Shown here: positions 24,178-35,600 of the stretch, in pieces | Layout of the letters: every line of letters starts with the position of its first letter | Position numbering within the stretch: the first letter of the stretch is position 1 | Assembly (NCBI GenBank): GCA_035578155.1 | Contig: JAPWDM010000001.1 | Location: 166,133,498 to 166,197,497, forward strand | Reading direction: 5' to 3' | DNA length: 64,000 nt | DNA from: Brachynemurus nebulosus | Lineage: Eukaryota; Arthropoda; Insecta; Neuroptera; Myrmeleontidae | The notes under the pieces: generated by a model | The model's database searches: none | What the model saw: only the letters and a program-made list of their open reading frames with translations | Told to the model about the DNA's origin: nothing | Made by a program: the position numbers and the translations under genes

Positions 24178-24565
24178 TTAGCGAATTTTCGAATCGAAAA
24201 TTTAGCTATTAGAGCCACTGTCATGACGCAATTCGAATCCAGGACTAACGAACGAAACATCCTATTTTTACGAAATTCGGTGAAAATATGGGAAGTTCAA
24301 AATTCTTGGATGAGTTCTTAAGCCAGACACGTTCAATGCCCGAAACATGGATTTTTGAGAATTTTTCATGAAAGAAATAAGTTATTTATCAAAATTTCTC
24401 CATGTTCAAAAGTTTTTGCAACATTTTCTTAGATAGTTGGTAAGAGACAAAAAATCAGATAAAAATGGTTTTTGAACAATTATTCTGTCAATCGGGAAAA
24501 ACTAATTTTTTTTAAACGGAAATTCGCTATGTTATGCAAGATGTTGCAAGAAGGATATTTTCTTT
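24178..24565 (+). repeat. TAGCGAATTTTCG-family interspersed repeat
   Basis: Begins TTAGCGAATTTTCGAATC and ends around CGCTATGTTATGCAAGATG. Other copies: 26838-26940 (start only), 28360-28640 (-), 48868-49385 (+), 49794-49860 (start only) and 63640-63955 (-). The class is unknown; it has a hairpin-like head and no ORF. Confidence 0.8.
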
Positions 24566-24786
24566 TTTTAAATAATTCACTGTTGAGAGATTCACTTTGT
24601 GAAATTTCATTTTAAATATTGAAAATATTTAAAGTTTTAATTACTTTGTCAATTTCACGAAAAAATAATATTCTTTTTCACGAAGAATTTTTTCAACCTT
24701 CTCCCAAATTGCGTGGACTAGCTTTATAGAAGGATGGACATAATGAAACCAATATCTTCTATTTCATAGCTTTTCTTTATTAAAAT

Positions 24787-24829
24787 TGCCAAAATATTTT
24801 CGATATGTTTAATATCATCTTCAGTGGCA
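24787..24829 (-). ncRNA. Hammerhead ribozyme-like motif, left arm
   Basis: Minus strand: stem I TGCCA/TGGCA, core CTGAAGA (fits CUGANGA), stem II GATAT/ATATC, core GAA, short palindromic stem III AATATT, and T at the expected cleavage position. Identical to the plus-strand copy at 25403-25445. Confidence 0.65.
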
Positions 24830-25402
24830 GAAATTATCTAAATTTCAGATTGTCATTCTTGGATAACAACCAACCATACCAACAATCCATTAGAACAATT
24901 TAACTAGTTTTTTTGCATTTCACATGGAAATTTGTCAATCGAAAAAATTTTTTATAAAATAATTACTTTAATTTAAAACAATTAAAAAAGTCAAACATAT
25001 TTAAAATGTAAAATCAAAAAAAATTTCAAGAGAATTTTTTTAAATTATCACAGTTTGTACAATGTACTCCTCAAGTACATTGTTATTGGTATGGTAGCAC
25101 AGTGATCAACACAGTGCTCAGTTGATCACTGTGCTACCATACCAATAACAATGTACTTGAGGAGTACATTGTACAAACTGTGATAATTTAAAAAAAATTC
25201 TCTTGAAATTTTTTTTGATTTTACATTTTAAATATGTTTGACTTTTTTAATTGTTTTAAATTAAAGTAATTATTTTATAAAAAATTTTTTCGATTGACAA
25301 ATTTCCATGTGAAATGCAAAAAAACTAGTTAAATTGTTCTAATGGATTGTTGGTATGGTTGGTTGTTATCCAAGAATGACAATCTGAAATTTAGATAATT
25401 TC

Positions 25403-25445
25403 TGCCACTGAAGATGATATTAAACATATCGAAAATATTTTGGCA
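25403..25445 (+). ncRNA. Hammerhead ribozyme-like motif, right arm
   Basis: Stem I TGCCA (25403-25407) pairs with TGGCA (25441-25445). The core CTGAAGA, stem II GATAT/ATATC around TAAAC, then GAA and stem III AATATT follow in the right order, with predicted cleavage after T25440. A stem III of about three base pairs is known for Penelope-associated hammerheads, which tend to act as dimers. Confidence 0.65.
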
Positions 25446-25599
25446 ATTTTAATAAAGAAAAGCTATGAAATAGAAGATATTGGTTTCATTATGTCCATCC
25501 TTCTATAAAGCTAGTCCACGCAATTTGGGAGAAGGTTGAAAAAATTCTTCGTGAAATTTATATATCCCAAAAAAAATATTGTTGTAATTTAATATTCTT

Positions 25600-25644
25600 T
25601 TTACTTAACGTGTCTTCGGCCTTTTCGGCCATCATCAGAGTAAA
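25600..25644 (-). ncRNA. Hammerhead ribozyme-like motif 3' of Penelope-like ORF
   Basis: Minus strand: stem I TTTACT/AGTAAA (6 bp), core CTGATGA, stem II GGCC/GGCC around GAAAA, core GAA, short stem III GAC/GTT, and A at the cleavage position. It lies at the end of the Penelope-like coding fragment, where such ribozymes are known to occur. Confidence 0.7.
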
Positions 25645-25928
25645 CTGATGAAAATAAAATGATGAGAATAGCTAAGGAAGATGTGTAGGAGGGGTGTAAT
25701 ATTATTGAAAGTAAATTGGGAAAAACCCATAAATTTTTGTTTCGGAACAACTGTACGTGCAGAGTTAAAAGCAATCGAAAAACTAGTTTCAATAAAGAGG
25801 AATTATTTAGATCATTTTGATCGTTAAAAACTTCTACTTGCGGGTCACTGTTCAATCTATTAATTTCCAGAGCCTCTAAAAGATTCAGTTTTATACCCTT
25901 TTGACAAACGTGTAGAACTTTTGGTTTA
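25601..25928 (-). pseudogene. Penelope-like retroelement ORF, C-terminal fragment
   Basis: The minus-strand frame reads KPKVLHVCQKGIKLNLLEAL, then EINRLNSDPQVEVFNDQNDL and NNSSLLKL. The 'KGIKLNLLEALEI ... ND(Q)xDLN' pattern is typical of the region after the reverse transcriptase and GIY-YIG domains in Penelope-like elements; this is from memory. Only the tail is present. The presence of flanking hammerhead motifs supports the assignment. Confidence 0.6.
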
Positions 25929-25975
25929 TGATCTGATGATGGCCGAAACGGCTGAAAACGTGTTAAGTAAAAAGA
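25921..25975 (+). ncRNA. Hammerhead-like motif, inverted partner, weaker stem I
   Basis: CTGATGA at 25933-25939, stem II GCC/GGC, core GAA and palindromic stem III AACGTGTT are present. The sequence before the core pairs poorly with the AGTAAA after it, so activity is doubtful. It is an inverted copy of the motif at 25600-25644. Confidence 0.45.
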
Positions 25976-26592
25976 ATATTATTTTTTCGTGAAATTGACA
26001 AAGTAATCAAAATTTTAAATATTTTCAATATTTTCTTTTTTTTCAAGTCTAATATAAATATGTAAAAATTAACATGAAAAATATTTTAATTACAATTTTA
26101 ATTACATATTATACAATAACATCGGAGAATAAAAAAAGTACAGAGTAATAAGCAGAGTAAATTGTACAAAAACTTATATTGCTTGCTGGACCGTACAAAA
26201 ATTTGTAACGGGCCGCGGGTTGCCCACCCCTGATTTAGACAATCAAAAAAAGAAAAACAAACATGCGTATATCCTTACTATTTGCGAAAATATGAAGTAA
26301 TTTATAAAATCCACGAATATTTTATGTTTTTGTATGATGACAGTAAAATAAATATATTTTTATGTGTAATGATTTAGCTTTTATTTGTATAATGCAATTG
26401 GAATGAAAAAAGATAAATAAGTATTATAAATATAGGTACAGATTTAAATTTAAAAATATTATAAAAATCATCAACTTTTACATAAATATCAAAGAAATTA
26501 ATTAATATAATTAAAGAAAACAAAGACATATAATATACATACAATATAATGAGAAACACTCTGTTTGATAATTGTATAACTACTATGTTTCT

Positions 26593-29369
26593 CTAATGTT
26601 TTCTTGCACGTCGAAGATTTTTACTATGATGGGCTGGCTCGTTTGAATGTCGCTTTCGTCGTAATCGTAAATGGCGAATATTTGACGTAGTACTACTACT
26701 CGATGCCGATAAATTATTTGACGCGTTCTGTGACGATTCTTCTTCTTGTCGAATTTGTTGTTGTCCGGCCGCTATTTGTGATTCCTTTAAAAAAAGTATT
26801 CAAATATTTAGTTTGTACAATTTTTTTTTTTTTTTTTTAGTGAATTTCCATCATGGAAATTCAGCTATTACAGCGACTCCCATGGTAAGACTTGTTTTGA
26901 GGTCTCTAGAAACCGAAAATAGCCTTCAGCTTCACTAAAATTTGTATATATTTGTATCACAATACGACACAACTTTTTTTGTCTGAAAACAAGTGGAGTC
27001 AACCAAATGGTCGGAAAACGACAAATAATATAGCAAGACCGAATGTTATCCCAACTAACGGTGGAAATGATTTTAGGCTACAAGAATTCGGTCTAAAATT
27101 AAAGAATTGCTTTTAAACAATTGGCTAAGGCTTAAGAAAGTGTCAGTACGTATCTGAATTACATGGTAGACGAAGTGGTCGCAAAACGACATTTCATATT
27201 ACACGACCAAATATTAGGCTGCGGTTACATTGGATACGAATTCGTACGAAAATTGATTCGTACGAGCTCGTACGAAATTCATTCGTACGACTGTGTGGTT
27301 ACATTGGATACGAAATCGTAATACGAATTCGTATTTTTTAAACTGAAAACCGTTAATACAATATATTGCATGATATTAAACAATGGATCCAGTTAGAAAT
27401 CTTATTTATTAGAATCATCGTTTTCAAAATTTGTAATTATAGAAAACAAACAATTCGGTGTAAACGATTATTTATTATTCATGTAGAGCAAAAAAAGCTG
27501 AATTATGGAATTGCTTTGAAGAAATTTTCCAAGACGAACAGAAGTTTTTAGAGTACTTGAACATGTGACAAGTCACATTCAATTATATTTTAAAATCTAC
27601 TGAATTTCAGCTTCAATATTTAGTTAATTAATTTTTCATTACACTTTCTTAAAATGTTTTTGTTAGGTTAGGTTTGTTTTGTTATATCGTAATATATTTA
27701 ATTAAAAAATTATCTAAACATTTTCTCTGTCACCTTATTCCACAATTTTTTATTTAACTTTCTATTATGACAATATTTAAATGTTTTTGATCCCTTAAAG
27801 ACTGCCTTTGTTCAACAAAAATAATCATTTTTTTTTAAATCCATCATTTTTTTCGTACGAATTCACATCAAAAAACAAAATATTTTGATCGTATCAAAAA
27901 GTCGTACCAACTCGTACGAAAAAGTCGTAAGCAGTGTAACCACGCATGTTTAAATGTATGCATTTGTTTAATTCGTATTAACTCGGATAAATTCGTACGA
28001 ATTCGTACGAATAAATTTTCGGATGAATTCGTATCCAGTGTAACCACTAACCGCTACCTTATTCCAGCTAATGGCGGAAATGATTCCATGATACAATAAT
28101 ACTATTTAAAATTAAGGAACGGCTTTTAAATATTTCTCTAATGCTTAAGAAAGTGTCGATATATATCAGACGCCAAGGGCGCCCATATGATAATTTGCAG
28201 GGGGGGGGGGGTCGAAAACATGGGGGTCAAGGAGTATTTTTAATATTTTGAATGATGAATGGCGATTTGTAAGTAGCCATAAAAAGTTCCAATTTCGACC
28301 ATGTCGTAAAACTTTATCCCGTTGCTAAAATACTAGTCTACGTAAAAGAAAAATACCCCTGTCGCAGCATCCTGCATAACATAGCGAATAAAATTAGTTT
28401 TTCTCGGAAACTAATTGACATAAAATAATCGTCCTTTTTTGTCATTTCTTCTCCTCTTTTCAATGGTGTAAAAAAATTTTGAATAAGTGGAAATTTTGGC
28501 AAAAAACTAATTTTTATATATAAATTTTAATATTTTCGGTTTCTAGGGGCCTCAAAACAAATTTCTCTTATAATCCCGGACTCAAGTCGCGTCATAACAG
28601 TGGCCGTAATAGCTGATTTTTCGATTCGAAAATTCGCTAAAACACTTGACTACCACTACACTTATATATTTTATCGTTTCCCTAACAGTTACGGAGGCGG
28701 ATCGCGGGCCCCCTCTTGCCCCCGAGTATGGGCGCCCTTATCTGACGCACAGAACTGTATAATGTGAAAGGAGTATATTTCCAAAAAAATAAAAATAATA
28801 TTAAAATTTCTTACCGTTATTCGTTTTCTCGCAATTAACTGTTGTCTAGCATAATTAATTTTTTGTACTAATTTATGTTGTTCTTCTAAACGGGCAATGC
28901 ATTTCCAGCAGACTGTTTTCGGTAAAGGATCAGTTACAGATACCTAATAAATATAAAAATTTGAAATTTAAAGTAAGACAAAATTAAACTCATACTGAAA
29001 AAAAAGCTGCTAATTTTGTAAAATAATGTATAAATTTAAAAAAAAAAGTAGATTATCAGAAAGGTACAAAATGAATGCCATGAATATTGTCTCTACTCAA
29101 AGGGTCAACAAAAATCTAGGCTCATTCCCCCTATAAATTATTAAGAAACTTATTTAGAATTTTATAAAGTCTTTTATTTTGAGAAGTTTTCAATATTTTA
29201 AAGTAAAATAATTTGTGAAACTTACTGTAACGGGTAAATGTTCATGAATTCTTTCTGCTAATTTTAATTTCAATCCTAAATCACTATAAATGTGAATCAC
29301 AACTTTATTCATTTCTGAACATAAACGACAAATAAACCCCGTTTTAATAGCTTTTTCTAAACTCCCCAT
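26593..29369 (-). CDS. Small ZAD-domain protein, three exons, 154 residues
   Basis: Complete gene on the minus strand: exon 1 29226-29369 (ATG at 29369), exon 2 28815-28943, exon 3 26593-26784 (stop TAG). All junctions are phase 0 with GT..AG. Exons 1 and 2 together make a zinc-finger-associated domain: GFICRLCSEM supplies the first CxxC, DPLPKTVCWKCIARL the second, with IYSDLG and ERIHEHLP in between. ZADs bind one zinc and mediate dimerisation in insect nuclear proteins. Usually C2H2 fingers follow; here there are none. Instead, a Gln/Ser-rich stretch leads to a strongly basic C-terminus with RHLRLRRKRH and NLRRARKH, likely a nuclear-localisation or nucleic-acid-binding tail. Intron 2 (26785-28814) holds satellites and two transposons. 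The start is 275 bp from the sororin-like gene on the other strand. Confidence 0.85.
26838..26940 (+). repeat. TAGCGAATTTTCG-family fragment
   Basis: Start of the family only (TAGTGAATTTCCATCATGG ... CAGCTATTACAGCGACTC), after a long T run and inside the second intron of the ZAD gene. Confidence 0.6.
26990..27216 (-). repeat. Satellite fragment, inverted, left of insertion
   Basis: Inverse of the 14.9-15.5 kb unit (TTATCCCAACTAACGG, AAACGACATTTCATATTACA). It continues at 28059 after the inserted element. Confidence 0.75.
27217..28058. mobile_element. PIF/Harbinger-like element with TTA duplication
   Basis: Left end GGCTGCGGTTACATTGG and right end (inverse) GGTAGCGGTTAGTGG, flanked by TTA on each side. 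Comparison with intact satellite units confirms the TTA target. Both subterminal zones are crowded with TTCGTACGAATTCG-type palindromes. No transposase is visible. Confidence 0.8.
28059..28165 (-). repeat. Satellite fragment, inverted, right of insertion
   Basis: Resumes with TTATTCCAGCTAATGGCGG, continuing the unit broken by the TTA-flanked element, and is then cut by the hAT element at 28174. Confidence 0.75.
28174..28740. mobile_element. hAT element with GGGCGCCC ends
   Basis: Starts CAAGGGCGCCCATA and ends TATGGGCGCCCTTA, flanked by TCAGACGC and TCTGACGC (7 of 8). A poly-G run follows the left end. It is interrupted by a TAGCGAATTTTCG-family repeat at 28360-28640; the related copy at 44515-44765 lacks that insertion. 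Confidence 0.8.
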
Positions 29370-29644
29370 TTTGACGACAATGTATATTGAATGTAAAAAT
29401 TTAATTTACAGTTAATAAATTCCTTTATTTTAATTGTAAATTGTTTACAGATTTTGTAATAATCTTTTAGATGTCAAATGTGTAATGCCATTTATTCAAT
29501 CACACAGGCCAAACAACATTGCAGAAATGAAAGTCCCTAAAAAGAAGTAAATTATATTTGTATCATGTTGGTACGTACATGAAGTAAAATAAATGCTATT
29601 TTATAATTCAAATTTGACGCACAAACATCTGTTTTTTTAAAAAA
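29370..29644. promoter_or_regulatory. Shared divergent promoter region
   Basis: The 275 bp between the ZAD gene start (minus strand) and the sororin-like start (plus strand). It is AT-rich and free of recognisable transposons, unlike the surrounding DNA. No TATA box could be assigned with confidence. Both genes probably use it bidirectionally; that is inferred from arrangement only. Confidence 0.5.
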
Positions 29645-32600
29645 ATGGTTGTGAGTTACGAAAGGAAAATAAGTTTTTACCGCGTTATGAAATCAAGTGC
29701 TTCAAAAGATGAAAAAAATGCGAAGAAAGAAACCACCATGAATACGAGTCTTGTGTTGTCTAGTAAAAAACGTAATTTATCAGATGATCAAATTAGTCAG
29801 TTATTAGAAAGTTTTGAAAATGACGACGAATTTTTAGTGAGTGATACCGACGAACAATTACCAAAAACCGGTAATAAACCGAATTTACGTTGCCAAAAGA
29901 AAATCAATTATGGTACAAATCAAAAACGTAATCATACTTCTAAATATAATATTAACCGAAAACATTTTGAGTCAGTTAAAGTGTCATTAGAAAGTTTAAC
30001 GTGTGAAAAAATAAATTCACTCCCAATTAAAAACAAAGATTCCGTTATTGAAGAATTCAAAAAACTTCCAATATATCGTCGAGAAGTAAATACGGACGAC
30101 GATGAAGAAATTGACGCAATTAGACCGTCACAAGTGTTTGAATTTAATTACGATCCGGTAAAAGAGACAAAAATAGTGAAAAAAGTTAGAAAAGAGGCAA
30201 AAGTTATTAAGAAAATGCTTCGTGAAAAGGTTCGTATAGCTCACAAACAACCGTTAACATCCAAAAAGAAAGTTGCATCGAAAAATTTAAAAGTTCAAAC
30301 AAGTGAAAACGTAAAAGAAAACGTTCAACCTGTTTCGAAACCGTTAACTGTCCCTTCTTCATGTTCGGTTATAATAGAAAAATTACCCGATAACGCGAAT
30401 GAATCTCAGATTGTTGCAAATATTCCTGAAATTACTTCAAATTTTGAAATGCCAGTGTTGGAAGAAAATTTAAAAGTTCAAACGAATTTAGAAACAAGTG
30501 AAAAGGTAAAAGAAAACGTTCAGCCTGTTTCGAAACCATTAACTGTCGCTACCTCATGTTCGGTTATAATAGAAAAATTACCCGACAACGTGAATAAATC
30601 TCAGATTGTTACTAATATTCCTGAAATTACCTCGAATTTTGAAATGCCAGCCGTGGAAAAAAATCCGAATGAAATAAATGAATCTCAAATTACTACCACG
30701 AATATTCCTGAAACCTCTACAAATTATGACACCAATAAAACCGTTGTTGAGGAGGAAATCTCAAAAATTGTTGAAGATTTTGAAGAATTATGTACGCCAA
30801 ACGTATCCACTTCTGTACAAAATAAGAGTATTCCATGGCGTCTTAATATTCCCGTCATTAAACGTAAAATATTTTTTGATGTAAAAAACACCAGTTTACC
30901 AAGTTATAATCAAGATATCATATTAAAACCGATCGAACCGGAACCAACGACCAATACCGTTGATCCGGCTAACGGTACCAATAACGAAAATTCCAAGAAA
31001 ACACGCCAGACATCAATACTTTCCTATATTGATGCGTCGATTAATATTTCAGCGAAACCACTAGATGGCGGAACTGTTGATTTATTTAGCGATATTTCCT
31101 TAATTGATTCCCCACCACATCCTGCCCCGGTGTCTACTAAAAATATTGATAAGACCGTACCATCATCTTCAAGGATACTCCCAGAACCTACCACGAATAA
31201 CAAGACGGACACATCAACATCTTCGGTTAGTGATATTTCCGCAATCAATTCCCCACCACCTGTCTCACCTGTAAAACCGAACCAATCCGAGTCACTATTT
31301 AGCGATAATTCCAAAATTAGCGAAAAAAAACTCGACAGAAACCGTCGAAAACGAATTAATTTTGCGAATGCTGTAACATCATCTCCATCGACACAAAAGA
31401 ATTCACCCCGAAAAGTCCTTGGCGAGAAAAATGTATACGTTGATAAATCGATAACTCGAATAACTCGAAGCTTTGGTAAGGAAAATATCGATATAAATCA
31501 AAATGAAAATTGCAACGCAACAAATCCAAAAAAATCACCGGTCAAAAAAAGAACTTTAGAAGAATCATTCAGATTTTCCGATATCACCATCACCGAAAAA
31601 AGTTTAAGTAAAAAACCTGTTCGAATTTTACCGAATGATATACGAAAACTTATGGAGGTTAATAAACAAACCGAACAAGAGCCACAAGAAAATATAATTA
31701 TAGAACAGGAAATTGAAGAAGAAATACCTGCAATAGATTTACCATCCACTACCAGTGAAAATCAGAATGGAAAAGATGATAGTACAGCATATGATATAAA
31801 TCTGTTTGATGAACCACGATACTCGAATCGCACATTTTCCGATTCAGTCATAAGAAAGTATACGGCCGGCCGAAAACGTAGACGGTTAGTTTCAGAAGGG
31901 AGTGCAACAGAAGCGGAGGATGAAGTAGCTGAAGTAAATGTAAAGAAAAGAAGGAAAAAAGCCAAGGGTAAGAAAGAGGTAAGAAATTCGAAATGAATAT
32001 ATTAACAATTTTATTTTAACCATAGCAAAAATTTTGTTGTCTCAAAATGCCGGACCTTTTATTGCCAGTAACAAGTACAATAGATAAGGTTACAAAAAGA
32101 CAGTGTTGGTAGGTAAATAGAGGGCGCTGATCGTACAAAAAACGCAAAATTATCGTATTTTTCGTATTTTTTAAAAAAAATTATCGTACACAATAAATTA
32201 GGGTCGACGAGCAAAAAAAAGCCTTTTAAATACTTTACCATTTATTTATTTAATTAATAGTATATTGTACAATAAGATTTTCCCACGTATTTTACACTAT
32301 ATTTTTTCTACGAGCACATTTTTTTTTTCGCAAAATTTACATTAATATTTATTTAAATAAGTAGTATACAACTTTGTACCAGAAGTTACTCTGTAACTAT
32401 AAAAAATAATTAAAAAATATACTTTAATATTAGTATAAAAATATATTTTTTATTACTCATGCGGGAGAAGTACTAACTTGGCGCACACATTTCTGTACGC
32501 AAAATAGCTGTTTGCCCACTGTACTCTTCCCGCATCTTTTTTGCGTGTGGAAAGTAACTTTCTACACGCAAATTGACAATAAAACACGCAAAATTTAATC

Positions 32601-35600
32601 AAAACACGCAAAGCCGCTTCTTAATTTTTCATTTAATAAATATTTCATAATTATTTCTATAGAAACCACCAACAAAGTAATTTAAACGATAATTAGTTTT
32701 AAATTATTAACATTTCTCTAGCAGTCAACTTTAGTCATTTATAGTACAGTCACTGAAAGACAAAATAATGTAAAAGCTCCCAATTTTTTCGGATGGAATG
32801 AATTTTCCTGAAAATTTGTATACCAGCTCATCTGACCCTACACTTCAAAAGTTATATTGTCTTGATGTGTGCTTTTTGATAATTAGGGGTAAAAACTACC
32901 CTTGTATGACAAAAATACGAAAAGTCCAGATTTACGTATTTTAAAGATTCAATTTATGTTCAAATATGTTGGATAAAATTCCTTTCAAGTTTTTTAATAT
33001 AATTTATGAAATTCAGTTACTTTTCTACCCCAAAAATTCTTAAAAACTACCCCTTTGTTTCCGAAAAAATAGGAAAAAAGTTTTAGCAGCCTAAAGTAAC
33101 CTTTTGGTGCATTCACAATGTATTATATCTCTTTTATTTTTCATTAGAAAACTTATCACTCATTAAAAAGCTGCAACCGTTAAAAAATAAACCACCCCTT
33201 ATAATAAAATAAAGAAGAAAACGATTATTAACGGCTTGAGATATTATATACTGGTGTACATATTATGATGAATTGTAACTTTTTAAAAGTTTTCAAATGT
33301 ATGATTATATTGTAACTTTTTAATCTCCCAAAAACCCTGATAGAAGAACTACCCCTTATAAAAAATCTTACCCTTTATGGAAAAATTGCATAAAAATTAT
33401 ATGTATGGAAAAATAGCATGTGAATTATACATTACATGTTGATATAATTAATTTTTTTTTTCATTCTATTGAATTTATTTTTAAAATTTTTTAACTAAAT
33501 TATTAAAAAAAATACAAAAAATACACAAAGATGATGGTAATTTACCTGCTCCAAAAATTTTACCGAAAAAATGCAATTGGTTTTCTTACTATAACTTTTT
33601 TAATTTTTAAGTTATCAATTCGCTTAAAAAACCATTTGGTAGGAAATTTTGAGCACTATAAGTCTTCTGATTTACAATTTTTTTGAGTCCTTCAATTTTT
33701 AGATTTGTAAGTTTAAAGGGCTTAGGAAAGGTAGTCTTCGCGTTCTGTTTTGAGCTTCTAACGATCATAACTCAGTCAAATTTGGACGTACAAAAATGAA
33801 CAAAAAAGCAAATTTTTCAGCAAGAAAAGACCTACAATTTTCATTCTATAATTTTTTTTCATAAATTTGTTAGTTTTTTAAATATTTTGAAAAAAACTAT
33901 GATTTTTTTAAAAATTAAATTTTTTTTTCAAGAGTATATCAGTCATTTTTTCGAATTTAAATTTCTAAATCCGTTCAAACTCCCAGAACCCATTGTTTAT
34001 ATATGAATAAAGTAAACTGGCGACGGATTACGCTTAGTTTTAATGTTTGCCGTCAAGTAATTAATTTTGATACCAATTTTTTTTCTCAAAAATCAAGACA
34101 ACCATTTTGCTTTGAATGTAACTCCGTTAATTTTTATACTAATGGCTTTTACCACAGCTCAAAATAAAGGTCTATTCAAGTACTTTAAAAGGTGTAATAT
34201 GAGTTTTTTTCGAAAAACCTATCATTTTTCCTCCAAATGACATTGAAAGTTTCGATTTTAGCTATCGTCAAAATCGATTTTAAGTTCAAGGAGTCATAAC
34301 TTAGGTTGTGTTCTACCTACAAAAATAAAAAAGAATGCAATCTCTTTGTTACTTGATTTTCTTTATTTTTGCTCATAACCATTTTTTATGTAAAACTTGT
34401 AGTTTTTGAGATATTTGCAAAATATCCCTCAAAAACATGCATTTTTTGGGCTAAAAACAACCACATTTAGGCGCCAATATCTCAAAAAGTATCGATTGTA
34501 CAAAAAATTCTTATAGAATATTTTTTGCTTAGAATTTGTCCCTCTATCGAACGGTGAGGTTATTTTTCATAAAAAAATTTCCAACCCCTAGAAGGGGTGC
34601 CTTCCACCCCTAGGGTGAAAGCACACATCGGCATTATATAACTTTTGTTTCTTGGGCTACTCCCTAGCTACAGTTCAAATTTCAAGCCAATCCATCCCAT
34701 CCGAAAAAATTGGTAGCCAAATGCTTCAGTTACTGTACTATTAGTGACGAATGCAAAAACTACTGCGGGTCGACTAAACATGAAATCACGCCACCATTCG
34801 GTTTCCCGTGGATTTAAACTTTTTTTTTTACATATTACGCACTCATGAATCGTATTCCCGCCCCCATATCAGCGTACATCAGCCACACATTTTTACTTTC
34901 TTGGTTGCGAATAGCGGTTATTTTAATTTCAGTATTTCCGATGCGCTTGTGAACATTATCAATGTATGGCGAACTTTTGTTCGAACGTTCATATTTTTAA
35001 ACAAACATTCTTATTGTCAGGTCTCGTAAATCTTTCAATATTAATTATTAATTTTTAACAAATTTTTTAAACCTGAGTTCCCAAATAATTTAATTACTAA
35101 TTTATCCAAGGAGATGAAGGATTAGAAATAATACTCCGACTATCTTTCGTAGAGTAAATTGTTTCTTTATTTTTGTCCAGAAATTTTTCGGTATATTTTA
35201 TACCTTCTTCAGTGGCTACAAATACAATAAATATTTACAATGTAATAATATCTAATATATCTAATATTGTATTAACAATAATAGTTACAAAAATTTTTTA
35301 GTTTTAGTTTGTTAAAATGTATAATGAAAAACTATTTATAAACAACAGAGAGAAAAAACATTTTTTATTTAAAAATATGTTGGAGCGAAAAAAAGAATGA
35401 AAACAATTTAATTTAAGTAAGGGAAAAATTTTGTACTAATCATAAATTAAAAGAATAAGTCAAAAATTTTTGTTATAAAATAAAAATAAGAGAAAAAAAA
35501 TTGAAACTGGACAACCGACATTTAATTAATAATGTGACAAAATAATGTAGGTACTTTTCAAAAAATTTTCACGTAGTTTTTGTTAAACCATCTTTTTTGG

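Larger units (their letters stand above)
24676..25555. mobile_element. Near-perfect palindrome with hammerhead-like motif in each arm
   Basis: Arms 24676-25110 and 25121-25555 (435 bp each) are essentially identical in inverse, separated by ten bases ACAGTGCTCA. A further 65-bp outer pair (24612-24675 and 25972-26036) brackets the palindrome together with the adjacent Penelope-like fragment. Each arm holds one hammerhead-like motif. Confidence 0.9.
24061..26232. mobile_element. hAT element with 8-bp duplication, filled with later insertions
   Basis: Ends CAGAGATCGGCAACC and GGTTGCCCACCCCTG, a classic hAT pair, flanked by ATTTAGAC at 24053-24060 and 26233-26240. GCGGGCC and GGGCCGCGGG motifs lie just inside. 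The interior holds a TAGCGAATTTTCG-family repeat (24178-24565), a 435-bp-arm palindrome and a Penelope-like fragment. No transposase is left. Confidence 0.9.

Noticed and set aside
31024..31965. Minus-strand ORFs opposite the sororin-like exon
   Set aside because: Shadows of the real 778-codon frame; composition reflects the antisense of Ser/Lys-rich codons.
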